From: Enterobacter wuhouensis
GTDB taxonomy: Bacteria; Pseudomonadota; Gammaproteobacteria; Enterobacterales; Enterobacteriaceae
Length of the DNA: 64,000 nt
NCBI RefSeq assembly: GCF_004331265.1
Contig: NZ_SJOO01000002.1
Coordinates: 434,001-498,000, forward strand
Direction: 5' to 3'
Of this stretch, positions 1-7,852 are shown piece by piece. How positions within the stretch are numbered: the first letter of the stretch is position 1; the number at the start of each line of letters is the position of its first letter. The position numbers and the translations under genes are program-made. The notes beneath the pieces were generated by a model. That model ran no database searches. It had not been told where the DNA came from and saw nothing but the letters and a program-made list of their open reading frames with translations.

Positions 1-1179
1 CATCGCAATGCCCTGCCCGCGCAGCCACGGCAGCAGCTCGTGCGCCATAAAGTCGGCGAAGTCCGGATTTGGCGGCAGCTCTTTGCCGCGTCGGGCGTGA
101 TCGAGGCTGTCGATAAACACCACGTTAATCGGCGGAAGATGATGGCGGGCAATAAGACCGTCCAGCACGTTGGCGAAGCGGTATTCATCCTGATAAATCT
201 GCCCGTCGAAGAGGATGAGCGTCCAGCGCGCGGGCTGCGCGCCGCGCGGCTTGTAGACCATCACTTCGCGGGAATTGCCGAGGATCTTGCTCGCTATGTT
301 CTGACGGCTCAGCGTGCCGTGCACCAGCGGCTGCGCCGTGGCCTGAACGGTGCAGTAGCGCGCGGGGCTGAGATCGAGCAATGAATAGCGGTTCCAGCGA
401 TCGGTCTTTTGCCCCCCAAAGGACGTCGGGTTGAGCGGATCGGCCTGGGCGCTCACCAGGATCGCGCGCCGCTGGTCGCGTGGCGATCCGTCAATGACCG
501 GCACGTCCGGCGCAAGCTTGTACTGCATCACCGTATCGGCGGGCACCACGTAGCTGCGGAACCAGACGTCGCTTTTGCCCAGCCGGAAAAGCGGATCGTG
601 ATCCCCCGCCGGGGAGCCAAGGATAAAAACGTTGTCCCGCGCGCCGCGCCACAGGAAGGTGACGCGCTTATGGCCCGCATCCACCGGCTCCACCATCGGC
701 GTTCCCTGCCGACTCTGCGCCTGCCAGAACGCGTTGGTACTCCCACCGGCAGCAATCTCTTTTGCCAGCGCCTGAAGCGTCGGGCTTTCAGGCGCCAGGA
801 TTTGTTCGCGCGATAAGGCGGAGGTCTCTTTCATCCGCCACTGAAAACGCCACGGCTTGCCCGCTTCACCGTGCAGCACCAGCGAGCTGGTTTGCTTCAC
901 CGGGAGGGCAAAAAGCAGCGTGTGTTCCCCGTCGGCGGGTCCATTCTCGACCAGCGTGCGAATGCGGCGGTTTTGCCCGTACAGCAGGCGCGCATCGGTC
1001 ACGCCGTTCAGCGTGGCGGATACGTAATTCTCGTCCAGCGGCGGAAGTAAAAAACAGACTTCACCGCTGGCATCAAACTTCCCCTGCACATCGCCCTGAA
1101 GGGAAGAGTGTTCGCACGTCGCCGCCACGGCGGGTAGCGCGCCTATCCCTAATAACAACCCACTCCATACCCTCTTCAT
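1..1179 (-). CDS. Exported Fes-like (enterochelin esterase family) hydrolase, 3' end cut by window edge
   Basis: The minus strand stays open for 393 codons from an ATG at 1179 to the window edge. The N-terminus (MKRVWSGLLLGIGALPAVAA) looks like a signal peptide, so the product is probably periplasmic, unlike cytoplasmic Fes. An N-terminal Fes-type domain is followed by the start of an alpha/beta-hydrolase fold: a segment around residues 310-330 ending in LILFDGQ, and near the edge ELPPNPDF followed by ELLPWL, which resembles the Fes signature region. The catalytic GxSxG serine would lie outside the window. Divergence from a siderophore receptor 124 bp away suggests hydrolysis of an imported siderophore ester. 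An IroE-like or generic esterase role remains possible. Confidence 0.72.
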   Translation of the reverse strand, partial: MKRVWSGLLLGIGALPAVAATCEHSSLQGDVQGKFDASGEVCFLLPPLDENYVSATLNGVTDARLLYGQNRRIRTLVENGPADGEHTLLFALPVKQTSSLVLHGEAGKPWRFQWRMKETSALSREQILAPESPTLQALAKEIAAGGSTNAFWQAQSRQGTPMVEPVDAGHKRVTFLWRGARDNVFILGSPAGDHDPLFRLGKSDVWFRSYVVPADTVMQYKLAPDVPVIDGSPRDQRRAILVSAQADPLNPTSFGGQKTDRWNRYSLLDLSPARYCTVQATAQPLVHGTLSRQNIASKILGNSREVMVYKPRGAQPARWTLILFDGQIYQDEYRFANVLDGLIARHHLPPINVVFIDSLDHARRGKELPPNPDFADFMAHELLPWLRGQGIAM

Positions 1180-1219
1180 TACCGCATGTTCCCCGACGAA
1201 ATTTGTTAACAACGCTAAT

Positions 1220-1238
1220 GCAAATGGTAATAATTTGC
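1220..1238. promoter_or_regulatory. Fur-box-like inverted repeat between the esterase and siderophore receptor
   Basis: The 19-bp sequence GCAAATGGTAATAATTTGC has perfect 6-bp arms (GCAAAT/ATTTGC) and an AT-rich centre resembling the Fur box. It lies between the two divergent start codons (1179 and 1303), as expected for joint iron control. The match to the classical Fur consensus is partial. Confidence 0.5.
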
Positions 1239-1302
1239 AATATCATCCAGACCGATTTACCGGTGTTTTTATGGCGATAGCAACCAAGGACGTTCAACAA
1301 AA

Positions 1303-3447
1303 ATGTTTAAAAATAATAAGATAATGCAGCTCTGGCTGCTGAGCCTGACCGCGGCCAGCGTGACGGCTCAGGCAGAAACGAAAGAAGAAACCATCACGGT
1401 GACGCAAGGGACGAGTCAGGAGCCCACCGCGCCCGTGAAGGGGATTGTGGCGACAAAAACTCTCTCTGCGACCAAAACCAGCGCTGAGATCGTCAGGACG
1501 CCGCAGTCGGTGTCGGTGATCACCCGCGATCAGATGCAGATGCAGGACGTCACCTCCGTGTCGCAGGCGCTGCGCTACTCGGCGGGGGTGTTCACCGAGT
1601 ATCGCGGATCGTCAAACCGTAACGACGAGGTGTTTGTGCGCGGCTTTAGCTATGTGCCGAAATTCCTCGACGGATTAAGCTTTGGCGCAACGGCCTCGTC
1701 ACAGACGGGCACCATCGATCCGTGGCTGCTGGAGCGCGTGGAGCTGGTGCGCGGCCCGGCGTCCGTTCTGTTTGGCCAGGTGAACCCGGGCGGGCTCATC
1801 AGCATGACCAGCAAGCGCCCGACCGCTGAATCCATCCACAACGTGCAGTTCCGCACCGGCAATAACGCCCTCGCCGAAGGTGCATTTGACGTCGGCGGCA
1901 GGCTCAGCGACGACGGCCGCGTGCTGTACCGCGTGAACGGGATTGCCCGCACCCAGCATAATCAGGTGGATGATTACAAAGAGACGCGGATGGCGATTGC
2001 CCCTGCCATCACCGGGTACCCGAACGATCGGACCCGCTTTACGCTGCTGACCAGCTACCAGAAAGATCCGGACGCGGGCTACCGCAACTTCCTGCCCGCC
2101 TACGGCACGGTAAAAAGCGTCGACGGAAAATACATCCCGCGCGACTTTAACGTCAGCGATCCGGATTATAATCAGTCCTGGCGCGAGCAGACGATGATTG
2201 GCTACGAGCTGGAACATCAGTTCGCCGATAACCTCACCCTGCGCCAGAACGCACGTTACGCCACCATCAGGCAGAAATACCGGTATCTGGTCTACGCCAC
2301 CAGCGCCGCCAACAGCTCGGTGCTAACGCGTCGCGCCCAGCACGAGGAACGCACCACCAACGAGTTTGGCCTCGACAACCAGCTGGAGTACCTGGCGAAT
2401 ACCGGTGAAGTCTCCCATACCCTGCTCGGCGGATTCGACTATAAAACCAGCAAAGATAAACAGCTGCTGGCGCGCGGGAGCGGCTCGCAGTATGACCTCG
2501 ACTGGCGAAACCCGGTATACGGCGTAAACGTGGACGAAAGTACCTTTAAGGCCGCCACCGACGAACAGCAAAATCTCGACCAGATGGGGCTGTATCTGCA
2601 GGACCAGATGAGCTGGAACCGCTGGGAGTGGCTGGTTTCCGGGCGCTACGACTGGAGCGAAGTGCGCACCAATGACTTCACCGACGGCAGCTTTGCCCAG
2701 CAAAACGACAGCAAGTTCACCTGGCGTACCGGCCTGCTGTACGCGTTCGACTCTGGACTGTCGCCGTACGTCAGCTACAGCACCTCGTTTGAACCGAACC
2801 TGCAAACCAACCGCGCGCCGGGCGTGGGGCCGTTTAAGCCGACCACCGGCGAGCAGGCCGAGATTGGCCTGAAGTATCAGCCGGTCGATACCACCCTGAT
2901 GACCCTGGCCCTGTACGATTTAACCCAGGACAACGTGGCGACCTACAACAGCGCCGAAGGCTGGTTCGAGAATGCGGGCAAGGTGCGTTCGAAGGGCGTT
3001 GAGGCGGAAATCCACTCCACGCTGTTGGACAACGTCAACCTGATTGGCTCGTACACCTACACGGATGCGAAAACCAGGAGCACCACGGTCGCGGGGACCG
3101 AAGGCAAAACGCCAGCGCGTATTCCGGCGCATATGGCCTCGGCCTTCGCCAGCTATACCGTGCCCGGCGGCGCGCTGAAGAGCCTGACCGCCGGCGTGGG
3201 GATGCGCTACATCGGCACCAGCTACGGCGACGCGAAAAACACCTTCAAGGTGCCGTCGGTGGATCTGTATGACGCGATGGTCAGCTACGACCTGGGCGAG
3301 ATGAGCCGCAGCCTGAAAGGGGCGAGCGTGCAATTCAACGTCAATAACGTGGCGGATACGAAGTATGTGGCATCGTGCGCAAGCGATACGGCGTGCTTCT
3401 ACGGGATAGGCCGGACGGTAACGGCGACGATGAATTACAGCTGGTAA
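1303..3447 (+). CDS. TonB-dependent siderophore receptor (FhuA/FoxA type)
   Basis: A 714-residue outer-membrane receptor importing ferric siderophores with TonB-ExbBD energy. A signal peptide ends near AQA (residue ~23), followed by a TonB-box-like EETITVTQG. The plug domain follows, with IVRTPQSVSVITRDQM (~60-75) and VELVRGPASVLFGQVNPGG (~147-165), then a beta-barrel ending in the aromatic residue W (NYSW). Length and motifs fit hydroxamate-type receptors such as FhuA, FoxA or FcuA, but the ligand cannot be fixed from sequence. An AAGGA lies 13 bp before the chosen ATG; an internal ATG (1324) is an alternative. The divergent esterase suggests a hydrolysable siderophore. Confidence 0.9.
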   Translation: MFKNNKIMQLWLLSLTAASVTAQAETKEETITVTQGTSQEPTAPVKGIVATKTLSATKTSAEIVRTPQSVSVITRDQMQMQDVTSVSQALRYSAGVFTEYRGSSNRNDEVFVRGFSYVPKFLDGLSFGATASSQTGTIDPWLLERVELVRGPASVLFGQVNPGGLISMTSKRPTAESIHNVQFRTGNNALAEGAFDVGGRLSDDGRVLYRVNGIARTQHNQVDDYKETRMAIAPAITGYPNDRTRFTLLTSYQKDPDAGYRNFLPAYGTVKSVDGKYIPRDFNVSDPDYNQSWREQTMIGYELEHQFADNLTLRQNARYATIRQKYRYLVYATSAANSSVLTRRAQHEERTTNEFGLDNQLEYLANTGEVSHTLLGGFDYKTSKDKQLLARGSGSQYDLDWRNPVYGVNVDESTFKAATDEQQNLDQMGLYLQDQMSWNRWEWLVSGRYDWSEVRTNDFTDGSFAQQNDSKFTWRTGLLYAFDSGLSPYVSYSTSFEPNLQTNRAPGVGPFKPTTGEQAEIGLKYQPVDTTLMTLALYDLTQDNVATYNSAEGWFENAGKVRSKGVEAEIHSTLLDNVNLIGSYTYTDAKTRSTTVAGTEGKTPARIPAHMASAFASYTVPGGALKSLTAGVGMRYIGTSYGDAKNTFKVPSVDLYDAMVSYDLGEMSRSLKGASVQFNVNNVADTKYVASCASDTACFYGIGRTVTATMNYSW

Positions 3448-3465
3448 ACTGGGTGCGGTCTGGCC

Positions 3466-3500
3466 CCTCACCCTAACCCTCTCCCCAAAGGGGAGAGGGG
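3466..3500. repeat. Intergenic palindrome of the CCCTCACCC / CTCTCCC family
   Basis: A pyrimidine-rich arm (CCCTCACCCTAACCCTCTCC) followed by the complementary GGGGAGAGGGG can form a strong hairpin. The same family recurs at 17274, 42586, 46010, 46058 and 52440, always between genes. Here it starts 18 bp after the receptor stop and leads directly into the tandem array. Confidence 0.85.
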
Positions 3501-3680
3501 ACGATTACACCCTCGCCCCTTTGGGGAAAGGGCCGGGGTGAGGGGACGATTACACCCTCGCCCCTTTGGGGAGAGAGCCGGGGTGAGGGGACGATTACAC
3601 CCTCGCCCCTTTGGGGAAAGGGCCGGGGTGAGGGGACGATTACACCCTCGCCCCTTTGGGGAGAGGGCCGGGGTGAGGGG
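3501..3680. repeat. Four tandem 45-bp units derived from the intergenic palindrome
   Basis: Units begin at 3501, 3546, 3591 and 3636, each opening with ACGATTACACCCTCG, containing CCCCTTTGGGG and ending GGGGTGAGGGG. Units 1 and 3 look identical; units 2 and 4 carry GAGAGAGCC or GAGAGGGCC where the others have GAAAGGGCC. The unit is 15 codons long, so a spurious minus-strand frame reads repeated LTPALSPKGRG. The array ends 7 bp from the ramA stop codon, so it forms the 3' end of ramA mRNA. Confidence 0.92.
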
Positions 3681-3687
3681 ATGTTTT

Positions 3688-4029
3688 TCAGTGCGCCCTA
3701 CTATGGTTCTCTTTACGGTACGCGCCCGGCGGCTGGTTGAAGGTGCGGGTAAATATGCGGGTAAACGTCTGCTGCGAGTCAAACCCGTAGCGCAGACAGA
3801 TGTCGTACACGCGCTCGTCCGATTCGCGCAGGTCGCGCGCCGCCAGCAGCAGCTTGCGCTCGCGAATATAGCGCCCCAGACTTTCCCCCTTGTACTGCAT
3901 AAACAGCCGCTGCAGGTGCCACTTCGAATATCCCGCGTGGCGGGCAATCTCTTCGATGCGTAGCGGCTGATGTAGGTTGTCGTCAATCCACTCGACGATG
4001 GTGTCGATGACCTGAGCGGAAATAGTCAT
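3688..4029 (-). CDS. ramA: RamA, AraC/XylS-family activator of multidrug resistance
   Basis: A 113-residue protein consisting only of the two-HTH DNA-binding region of the AraC/XylS family. It starts MTISAQVIDTIVEWID and continues through HAGYSKWHLQRLF (first HTH) and YGFDSQQTFTRIFTRTF (second HTH), matching RamA of Klebsiella, Enterobacter and Salmonella. RamA binds marbox sites and activates acrAB-tolC and micF, giving efflux and reduced permeability. The start at 4029 is preceded by GGGAGA and gives the known 113-aa length; the frame is open 15 codons further upstream. It lies 32 bp behind romA, co-directional, downstream of the RamR operator. Confidence 0.97.
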   Translation of the reverse strand: MTISAQVIDTIVEWIDDNLHQPLRIEEIARHAGYSKWHLQRLFMQYKGESLGRYIRERKLLLAARDLRESDERVYDICLRYGFDSQQTFTRIFTRTFNQPPGAYRKENHSRAH

Positions 4030-4061
4030 GCTGCTCTCCCCCTCTGCTTCTCGGTTAAACA

Positions 4062-5165
4062 TTATTCCCACCACTCACGAAATTGTTGCGTGCTGTCGCC
4101 CACGCGAACCGGTTCGCCCAGCTCTGGCGTCAGCAACCGATAATTTTTGTCCTTGCTGGCCCGCGCCAGCTGGATCAGCGGATCGTTCCACGTGTGCTTC
4201 GCCAGCACGAAGCGCCCGTTGTGTCCCGGCACCACCGCTTTCGCGTTGAGATCCGCCGAGGCCTGCGCCGTTTCATCCGGCAGCATGTGGATGTACTTCC
4301 AGTCCTGGTCGTACTGACCGTTTTCCATGATGGCTAAATCCACTTCGCCAAACTGCTCGCCGATGGCCTTGAAGTGCGGGCCATAGCCGGAGTCACCGCT
4401 GTAATAGACCTTCTGCCCTGGCGTGACGAACATAAAGCTGCCCCACAGGGTCTGATTGCGCTTGATGCCGCGCCCGGAAAAGTGGCGCGCCGGCAGCACG
4501 TGCACCGTCAGTTCATCGCTAATGCGCACCGCCTGGTTCCAGTCCCGCTCGTCGATAATCTCCGGGTTCATGCCCCAGTAGCGCAGGTGGGAGCCCACGC
4601 CCAGCGGCGTGACTACGCGCTTCACCTTCGGCAGCAGCGCCCTGATGGTGGTGTAATCCAGATGATCGTAGTGATCGTGCGAGATAATCAGCAGGTCGAT
4701 CTCCGGCATGCTCTCCGCATGCCACGGATACTCACCGGCAAAGGCCTTATTGAGGAACGAAAACGGCGCGGCGTAGTTGCCAAGCACCGGGTCGATCAGA
4801 ATGCGTTTCCCCGCCAGCTGCATATACCATGACGAGTGGCCGAGCCACACCAGGGTATCCTGCTCCAGCGGCAGGCTCGCGAGATCGGTTTTCACCAGCG
4901 GCAGCGGCTGCGCCGGTCGTGCGTTTTCGGTTTTACGGGTCAGAAACTGCCACCACGCCACCAGCATATTTTGTTGACCGGTAAAGCCCGGCGTCGGCAG
5001 CGTATTGTGGAATGTCCCGTCGCGATACTGCGGGGAGGCTTCCACCTCGGAAAGCCGATCGCCCTGCGGGGGCTGGCCGAAACCGGCGTTCAGAACAAAA
5101 GGTAAACTGGCCGCTGAAGCAATAATCATGACAAACACCACGCAGATGAATAGAGGCTTTTTCAT
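4062..5165 (-). CDS. romA: RomA, metallo-beta-lactamase-fold protein
   Basis: A 367-residue protein with an N-terminal hydrophobic segment (residues ~5-25), so probably membrane-anchored or exported. The metallo-hydrolase motif SHDHYDHLD is present (around residue 160), with later metal-ligand candidates in LPARHFSG, YYSGDSGYG and VVPGHNGRF. The fold resembles the UlaG/NAPE-PLD group. RomA was named from Enterobacter and Klebsiella, where overexpression altered outer membrane protein profile and antibiotic susceptibility; its substrate is unknown. It is first in the romA-ramA unit, with the RamR operator 55-75 bp upstream. Salmonella lacks romA beside ramA, which supports an Enterobacter/Klebsiella-type host. 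Confidence 0.95.
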   Translation of the reverse strand: MKKPLFICVVFVMIIASAASLPFVLNAGFGQPPQGDRLSEVEASPQYRDGTFHNTLPTPGFTGQQNMLVAWWQFLTRKTENARPAQPLPLVKTDLASLPLEQDTLVWLGHSSWYMQLAGKRILIDPVLGNYAAPFSFLNKAFAGEYPWHAESMPEIDLLIISHDHYDHLDYTTIRALLPKVKRVVTPLGVGSHLRYWGMNPEIIDERDWNQAVRISDELTVHVLPARHFSGRGIKRNQTLWGSFMFVTPGQKVYYSGDSGYGPHFKAIGEQFGEVDLAIMENGQYDQDWKYIHMLPDETAQASADLNAKAVVPGHNGRFVLAKHTWNDPLIQLARASKDKNYRLLTPELGEPVRVGDSTQQFREWWE

Positions 5166-5219
5166 TTCCTGACCCGAATACGCGCCCCGTCCGATGGTTT
5201 ACGCGGGTTAAGCTTGATT

Positions 5220-5239
5220 ATGAGTGAGTAAGCACTCAT
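5220..5239. promoter_or_regulatory. RamR operator in the ramR-romA intergenic region
   Basis: A perfect inverted repeat ATGAGTG-N6-CACTCAT. This equals the published RamR recognition palindrome of Salmonella and Klebsiella. It sits between the divergent ramR and romA-ramA genes and overlaps TA-rich -10-like sequence reading toward romA, consistent with repression of romA-ramA and possibly of ramR. Confidence 0.93.
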
Positions 5240-5356
5240 TATTAGATACGATGAATATATCGTCAAGACGTTTTCGATCTTTGACATTCCGCGTTGCAGC
5301 AGTATGAACCGCATGCTTCAATACGCTTTTTTACAATTGACAAAGGGGAGAATTTA

Positions 5357-5947
5357 GTGGCACGTCCGAAGAGTGAAGATAAAAAACAGGCCTTACTGGA
5401 AGCAGCAACCGCTGCATTTGCGCAGTCGGGGATTGCCGCCTCAACGGCGCTCATTGCCCGTAACGCGGGCGTTGCCGAAGGCACCCTGTTTCGCTACTTT
5501 GCGACGAAAGACGATCTGCTGAATGCCCTCTACCTGCACCTGAAGCAGGATCTCTGCCAGGCGATGCTGTCTAATCTGGATCGCTCACTCACCCAGCCCA
5601 AAGAGCACACGCGTAACATCTGGAACAGCTATGTCGACTGGGGGATTAAAAATCCTCTCGCACACGCCGCCATTCGCCAGCTGGGCGTCAGTGAGAAGAT
5701 CAACGCCGAGACGGAACAGGCCGTGAAGGATATGTTCCCGGAGCTGCACGAGCTGTGCCGCCGCTCGGTGCGCCAGGTGTTTATGTCCGACGAATTTAAA
5801 ACCTTCGGCGATGCGATTTTCTTATCGCTGGCCGAAACGACGATGGAATTTGCCACCCGCGATCCCTCCCGCGCCGTCGATTTTAAAGCGCTGGGCTTTG
5901 AGGCCATGTGGCGCGGGCTGGCTCAGGAGGATAGCGATGGACGGTAA
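5357..5947 (+). CDS. ramR: RamR, TetR-family repressor of ramA
   Basis: A 196-residue TetR-type repressor. The N-terminal HTH ([20 protein letters not shown]... [20 protein letters not shown]) is highly like Salmonella RamR, and the C-terminal ligand domain ends near [12 protein letters not shown]. Bile salts and several drugs bind RamR and relieve repression of ramA. The start is a GTG at 5357 preceded by AGGGGAG, giving the known RamR N-terminus; the frame extends upstream but without family support. The reading frame is intact with no premature stop, so there is no loss-of-function allele of the kind linked to resistance. It overlaps ybdF by 11 bp. Confidence 0.97.
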   Translation: MARPKSEDKKQALLEAATAAFAQSGIAASTALIARNAGVAEGTLFRYFATKDDLLNALYLHLKQDLCQAMLSNLDRSLTQPKEHTRNIWNSYVDWGIKNPLAHAAIRQLGVSEKINAETEQAVKDMFPELHELCRRSVRQVFMSDEFKTFGDAIFLSLAETTMEFATRDPSRAVDFKALGFEAMWRGLAQEDSDGR

Positions 5948-6305
5948 GTCCTTGCAGGAACACGCAAAACGCGCGGCGCTGGAACTGCCTTTTACGGAAC
6001 ACTGCTGGCCGTTTGGGCCCGAATACGACGTGTTTAAAGTGGGCGGGAAGATTTTTATGCTGATGGCGGTTGTACGCGGTCGCCCCCACGTCAGCCTGAA
6101 ATCCGATCCTGAAAAATCGCTGTTGAATCAGCAGATTTACCGCGGCGTTGAACCGGGCTATCACCTGAATAAAAAGCACTGGATCTCACTCTACGGCACC
6201 GATGACATCACGCCTGAGGTGGTTACCGATTTCATCAATGACTCATGGAACCTGGTGGTCGATAAGCTGCCCAAAAAAGACCAAAAATGGATACGCCCGG
6301 CCTGA
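5937..6305 (+). CDS. ybdF: YbdF, MmcQ/YjbR-family protein
   Basis: A 122-residue member of the MmcQ/YjbR family, small cytoplasmic proteins with a CyaY-like/double-wing DNA-binding fold and no established role. Visible family features are [31 protein letters not shown]-hydrophobic strands and the C-terminal [15 protein letters not shown]. The ATG at 5937 follows AGGAGG within the end of ramR and overlaps it by 11 bp, so the two are likely translationally coupled. The ramR-ybdF-nfsB order matches Salmonella, while E. coli keeps ybdF-nfsB without ramR. Confidence 0.9.
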   Translation: MDGKSLQEHAKRAALELPFTEHCWPFGPEYDVFKVGGKIFMLMAVVRGRPHVSLKSDPEKSLLNQQIYRGVEPGYHLNKKHWISLYGTDDITPEVVTDFINDSWNLVVDKLPKKDQKWIRPA

Positions 6306-6338
6306 TTGTTCGCCTGAGACGAACAGATTAACCGCTCG

Positions 6339-6358
6339 AATCGCACTTATCTTTTCCC
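6339..6358. promoter_or_regulatory. Candidate marbox upstream of nfsB
   Basis: The sequence ATCGCACTTATC, starting at 6340, matches the AYNGCAC half of the MarA/SoxS/RamA marbox consensus, but the second half is poor. It lies about 70-90 bp before the nfsB start. E. coli nfnB is known to respond to MarA, so a RamA-type site here is plausible but not proven. Confidence 0.28.
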
Positions 6359-6425
6359 GCTTCGCGCGGTAATCTGCTCTCCTTTCGCGCCCGCGTACGG
6401 GCGAATTTTATTACCAGGAGTTGTT

Positions 6426-7079
6426 ATGGATATCATTTCTGTCGCCCTGAAACGTCACTCGACCAAGGCGTTCGATCCAACCAAAAAACTGACCGCGGAA
6501 GAAGCGGAAAAAATCAAAACCCTGCTGCAGTACAGCCCGTCCAGCACCAACTCCCAGCCGTGGCACTTTATTGTCGCCAGCACCGAGGAAGGGAAAGCGC
6601 GCGTGGCGAAATCCGCCGCGGGGACCTACGTGTTCAACGAACGCAAAATGCTGGATGCTTCTCACGTGGTGGTGTTCTGCGCGAAAACCGCAATGGACGA
6701 TGCCTGGCTTGAGCGCGTGGTGGAGCAGGAAGAGGCCGATGGCCGTTTCAACACGCCAGAAGCTAAAGCCGCCAACAATAAAGGCCGCCACTACTTTGCC
6801 GACATGCACCGCGTGGATCTGAAGGATGACGACCAGTGGATGGCGAAACAGGTTTACCTGAACGTCGGTAACTTCCTGCTGGGCGTGGGCGCGATGGGTC
6901 TGGACGCGGTGCCGATTGAAGGTTTCGACGCCGCTATTCTCGACGAAGAGTTTGGCCTGAAAGAGAAAGGCTTTACCAGCCTGGTGGTTGTACCGGTTGG
7001 GCACCACAGCGTGGAAGATTTCAACGCCACGCTGCCGAAATCTCGCCTGCCGCTGAGCACGATTTTGACCGAGTGCTGA
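6426..7079 (+). CDS. nfsB: NfsB, oxygen-insensitive NAD(P)H nitroreductase
   Basis: A 217-residue flavoprotein, the same length as E. coli NfsB (NfnB), which reduces nitrofurans, nitroaromatics and quinones by two-electron transfer as an FMN homodimer. The N-terminal [13 protein letters not shown] and [15 protein letters not shown] are the FMN-binding nitroreductase signatures, and the C-terminal half has [12 protein letters not shown] and [14 protein letters not shown] precedes the ATG by 6 bp. A small inverted repeat (GTTCG/CGAAC near 6308-6326) separates it from ybdF. Loss of this gene contributes to nitrofurantoin resistance; here it is intact. Confidence 0.97.
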   Translation: MDIISVALKRHSTKAFDPTKKLTAEEAEKIKTLLQYSPSSTNSQPWHFIVASTEEGKARVAKSAAGTYVFNERKMLDASHVVVFCAKTAMDDAWLERVVEQEEADGRFNTPEAKAANNKGRHYFADMHRVDLKDDDQWMAKQVYLNVGNFLLGVGAMGLDAVPIEGFDAAILDEEFGLKEKGFTSLVVVPVGHHSVEDFNATLPKSRLPLSTILTEC

Positions 7080-7115
7080 TCCTTAGTGGCACGCTGGGTT
7101 CCGGCGTGCCTGTTT

Positions 7116-7403
7116 TCAGTAAAGCGTAATTTGCGGGTGTTTAACCCCGCACACCAGTGCATAACGCGTTAACGTATCAAGGCTCGCCCGGGTAATATTC
7201 GCTTCCATTCTTGATACGGTGGGTGCGCTGACGCCCATTCGCTCCGCCACCTGTGCGCGCGTCAAACCAGCCTGGTTCCGCCATTGCGCCAGCATCTCTC
7301 GCAGGCGCTCCTTGCGCTCTTCTGCATCAAAAGAAGCCTGAACCTCTGAATCGCTTAACAGTTCCGCTCTGAGTGCGTCCCAGTCAATAATCTTCTTGCT
7401 CAT
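7116..7403 (-). CDS. HigA-like XRE-family antitoxin
   Basis: A 95-residue protein with a C-terminal Cro/C1-type HTH: AGLTRAQVAERMGVSAPTVSRMEANI (residues ~46-71). The acidic N-terminal segment (DWDALRAELLSDSEVQASFDAEERKERL) is typical of HigA-type antitoxins that wrap around the toxin. It follows the toxin gene with a 20-bp overlap, the higB-higA order. It is expected to neutralise the toxin and repress the shared promoter. E. coli has no such pair beside nfsB, so this is an accessory insertion. Confidence 0.85.
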   Translation of the reverse strand: MSKKIIDWDALRAELLSDSEVQASFDAEERKERLREMLAQWRNQAGLTRAQVAERMGVSAPTVSRMEANITRASLDTLTRYALVCGVKHPQITLY

Positions 7404-7713
7404 CCAACATCTCCTGTTGTCGTTTTAATGCCAGACGGAGTTCAGCTGAGGGCGTTTTTTGCGTCTTCTTAACAAATACACGCAAAAGAAAAATCGTCTT
7501 TTCCCGCTGGTAAACATAAATACCTCGGGTATGGATCAGCCCAACGGTCCTGATTTCAAACAGACCATGCGTCAGTGGTTTGCTGTCAGGTTCCCGAAGA
7601 GCCGTCGGGTTTAAGCGCAATTTATCAAGCTGGCGAATTAGCTTCGCCTGCACCCCTGCAGGCAGTAAGAGAATCTCTTCCCTGACCGCCTCATGAACGA
7701 TAAGTCTGAACAC
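7384..7713 (-). CDS. HigB/RelE-superfamily toxin (Gp49-like)
   Basis: A 109-residue basic protein of the phage-derived Gp49-like/HigB toxin family in the RelE/ParE superfamily. Characteristic segments are VREEILLLPAGVQAKLIRQLDKLR, KPLTHGLFEIRTVGLIHTRGIYVYQREKTIFLLRVFVKKTQKTP and the C-terminal ELRLALKRQQEM. Such toxins usually cleave mRNA on the ribosome. The start is a GTG at 7713 preceded by AGGGA; no in-frame ATG fits better. The gene overlaps the antitoxin start by 20 bp, implying translational coupling. Confidence 0.85.
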   Translation of the reverse strand: MFRLIVHEAVREEILLLPAGVQAKLIRQLDKLRLNPTALREPDSKPLTHGLFEIRTVGLIHTRGIYVYQREKTIFLLRVFVKKTQKTPSAELRLALKRQQEMLDEQEDY

Positions 7714-7743
7714 GGTATTTCATCCCTGATGATATTAACACAT

Positions 7744-7776
7744 AAGGCAATTTGCATTAAAGGCTAATATTGCCTT
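7744..7776. promoter_or_regulatory. Inverted repeat, probable autoregulatory operator of the toxin-antitoxin pair
   Basis: AAGGCAAT (7744-7751) and ATTGCCTT (7769-7776) form perfect 8-bp arms 17 bp apart, 31 bp upstream of the toxin start. TTAA and TAATAT elements lie between them. The position suits an antitoxin-bound operator. Confidence 0.55.
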
Positions 7777-7852
7777 TAGTGACTTACCTTACCTGCTTTT
7801 ATCGGGTCATACCGGATCCGCAATAATTCCCTGAAAGCGCCTCGCAAAAAAT

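Noticed and set aside
3501..3680. Regularly spaced repeats resembling a CRISPR array
   Set aside because: The units are contiguous 45-bp tandem copies with no unique spacers, and no cas genes are present.
3468..3986. A 172-codon minus-strand frame with repeated LTPALSPKGRG
   Set aside because: It is the in-frame reading of the 45-bp palindromic repeat array joined to an out-of-frame part of ramA. Such reading frames arise from this repeat family in many genomes and are not genes.
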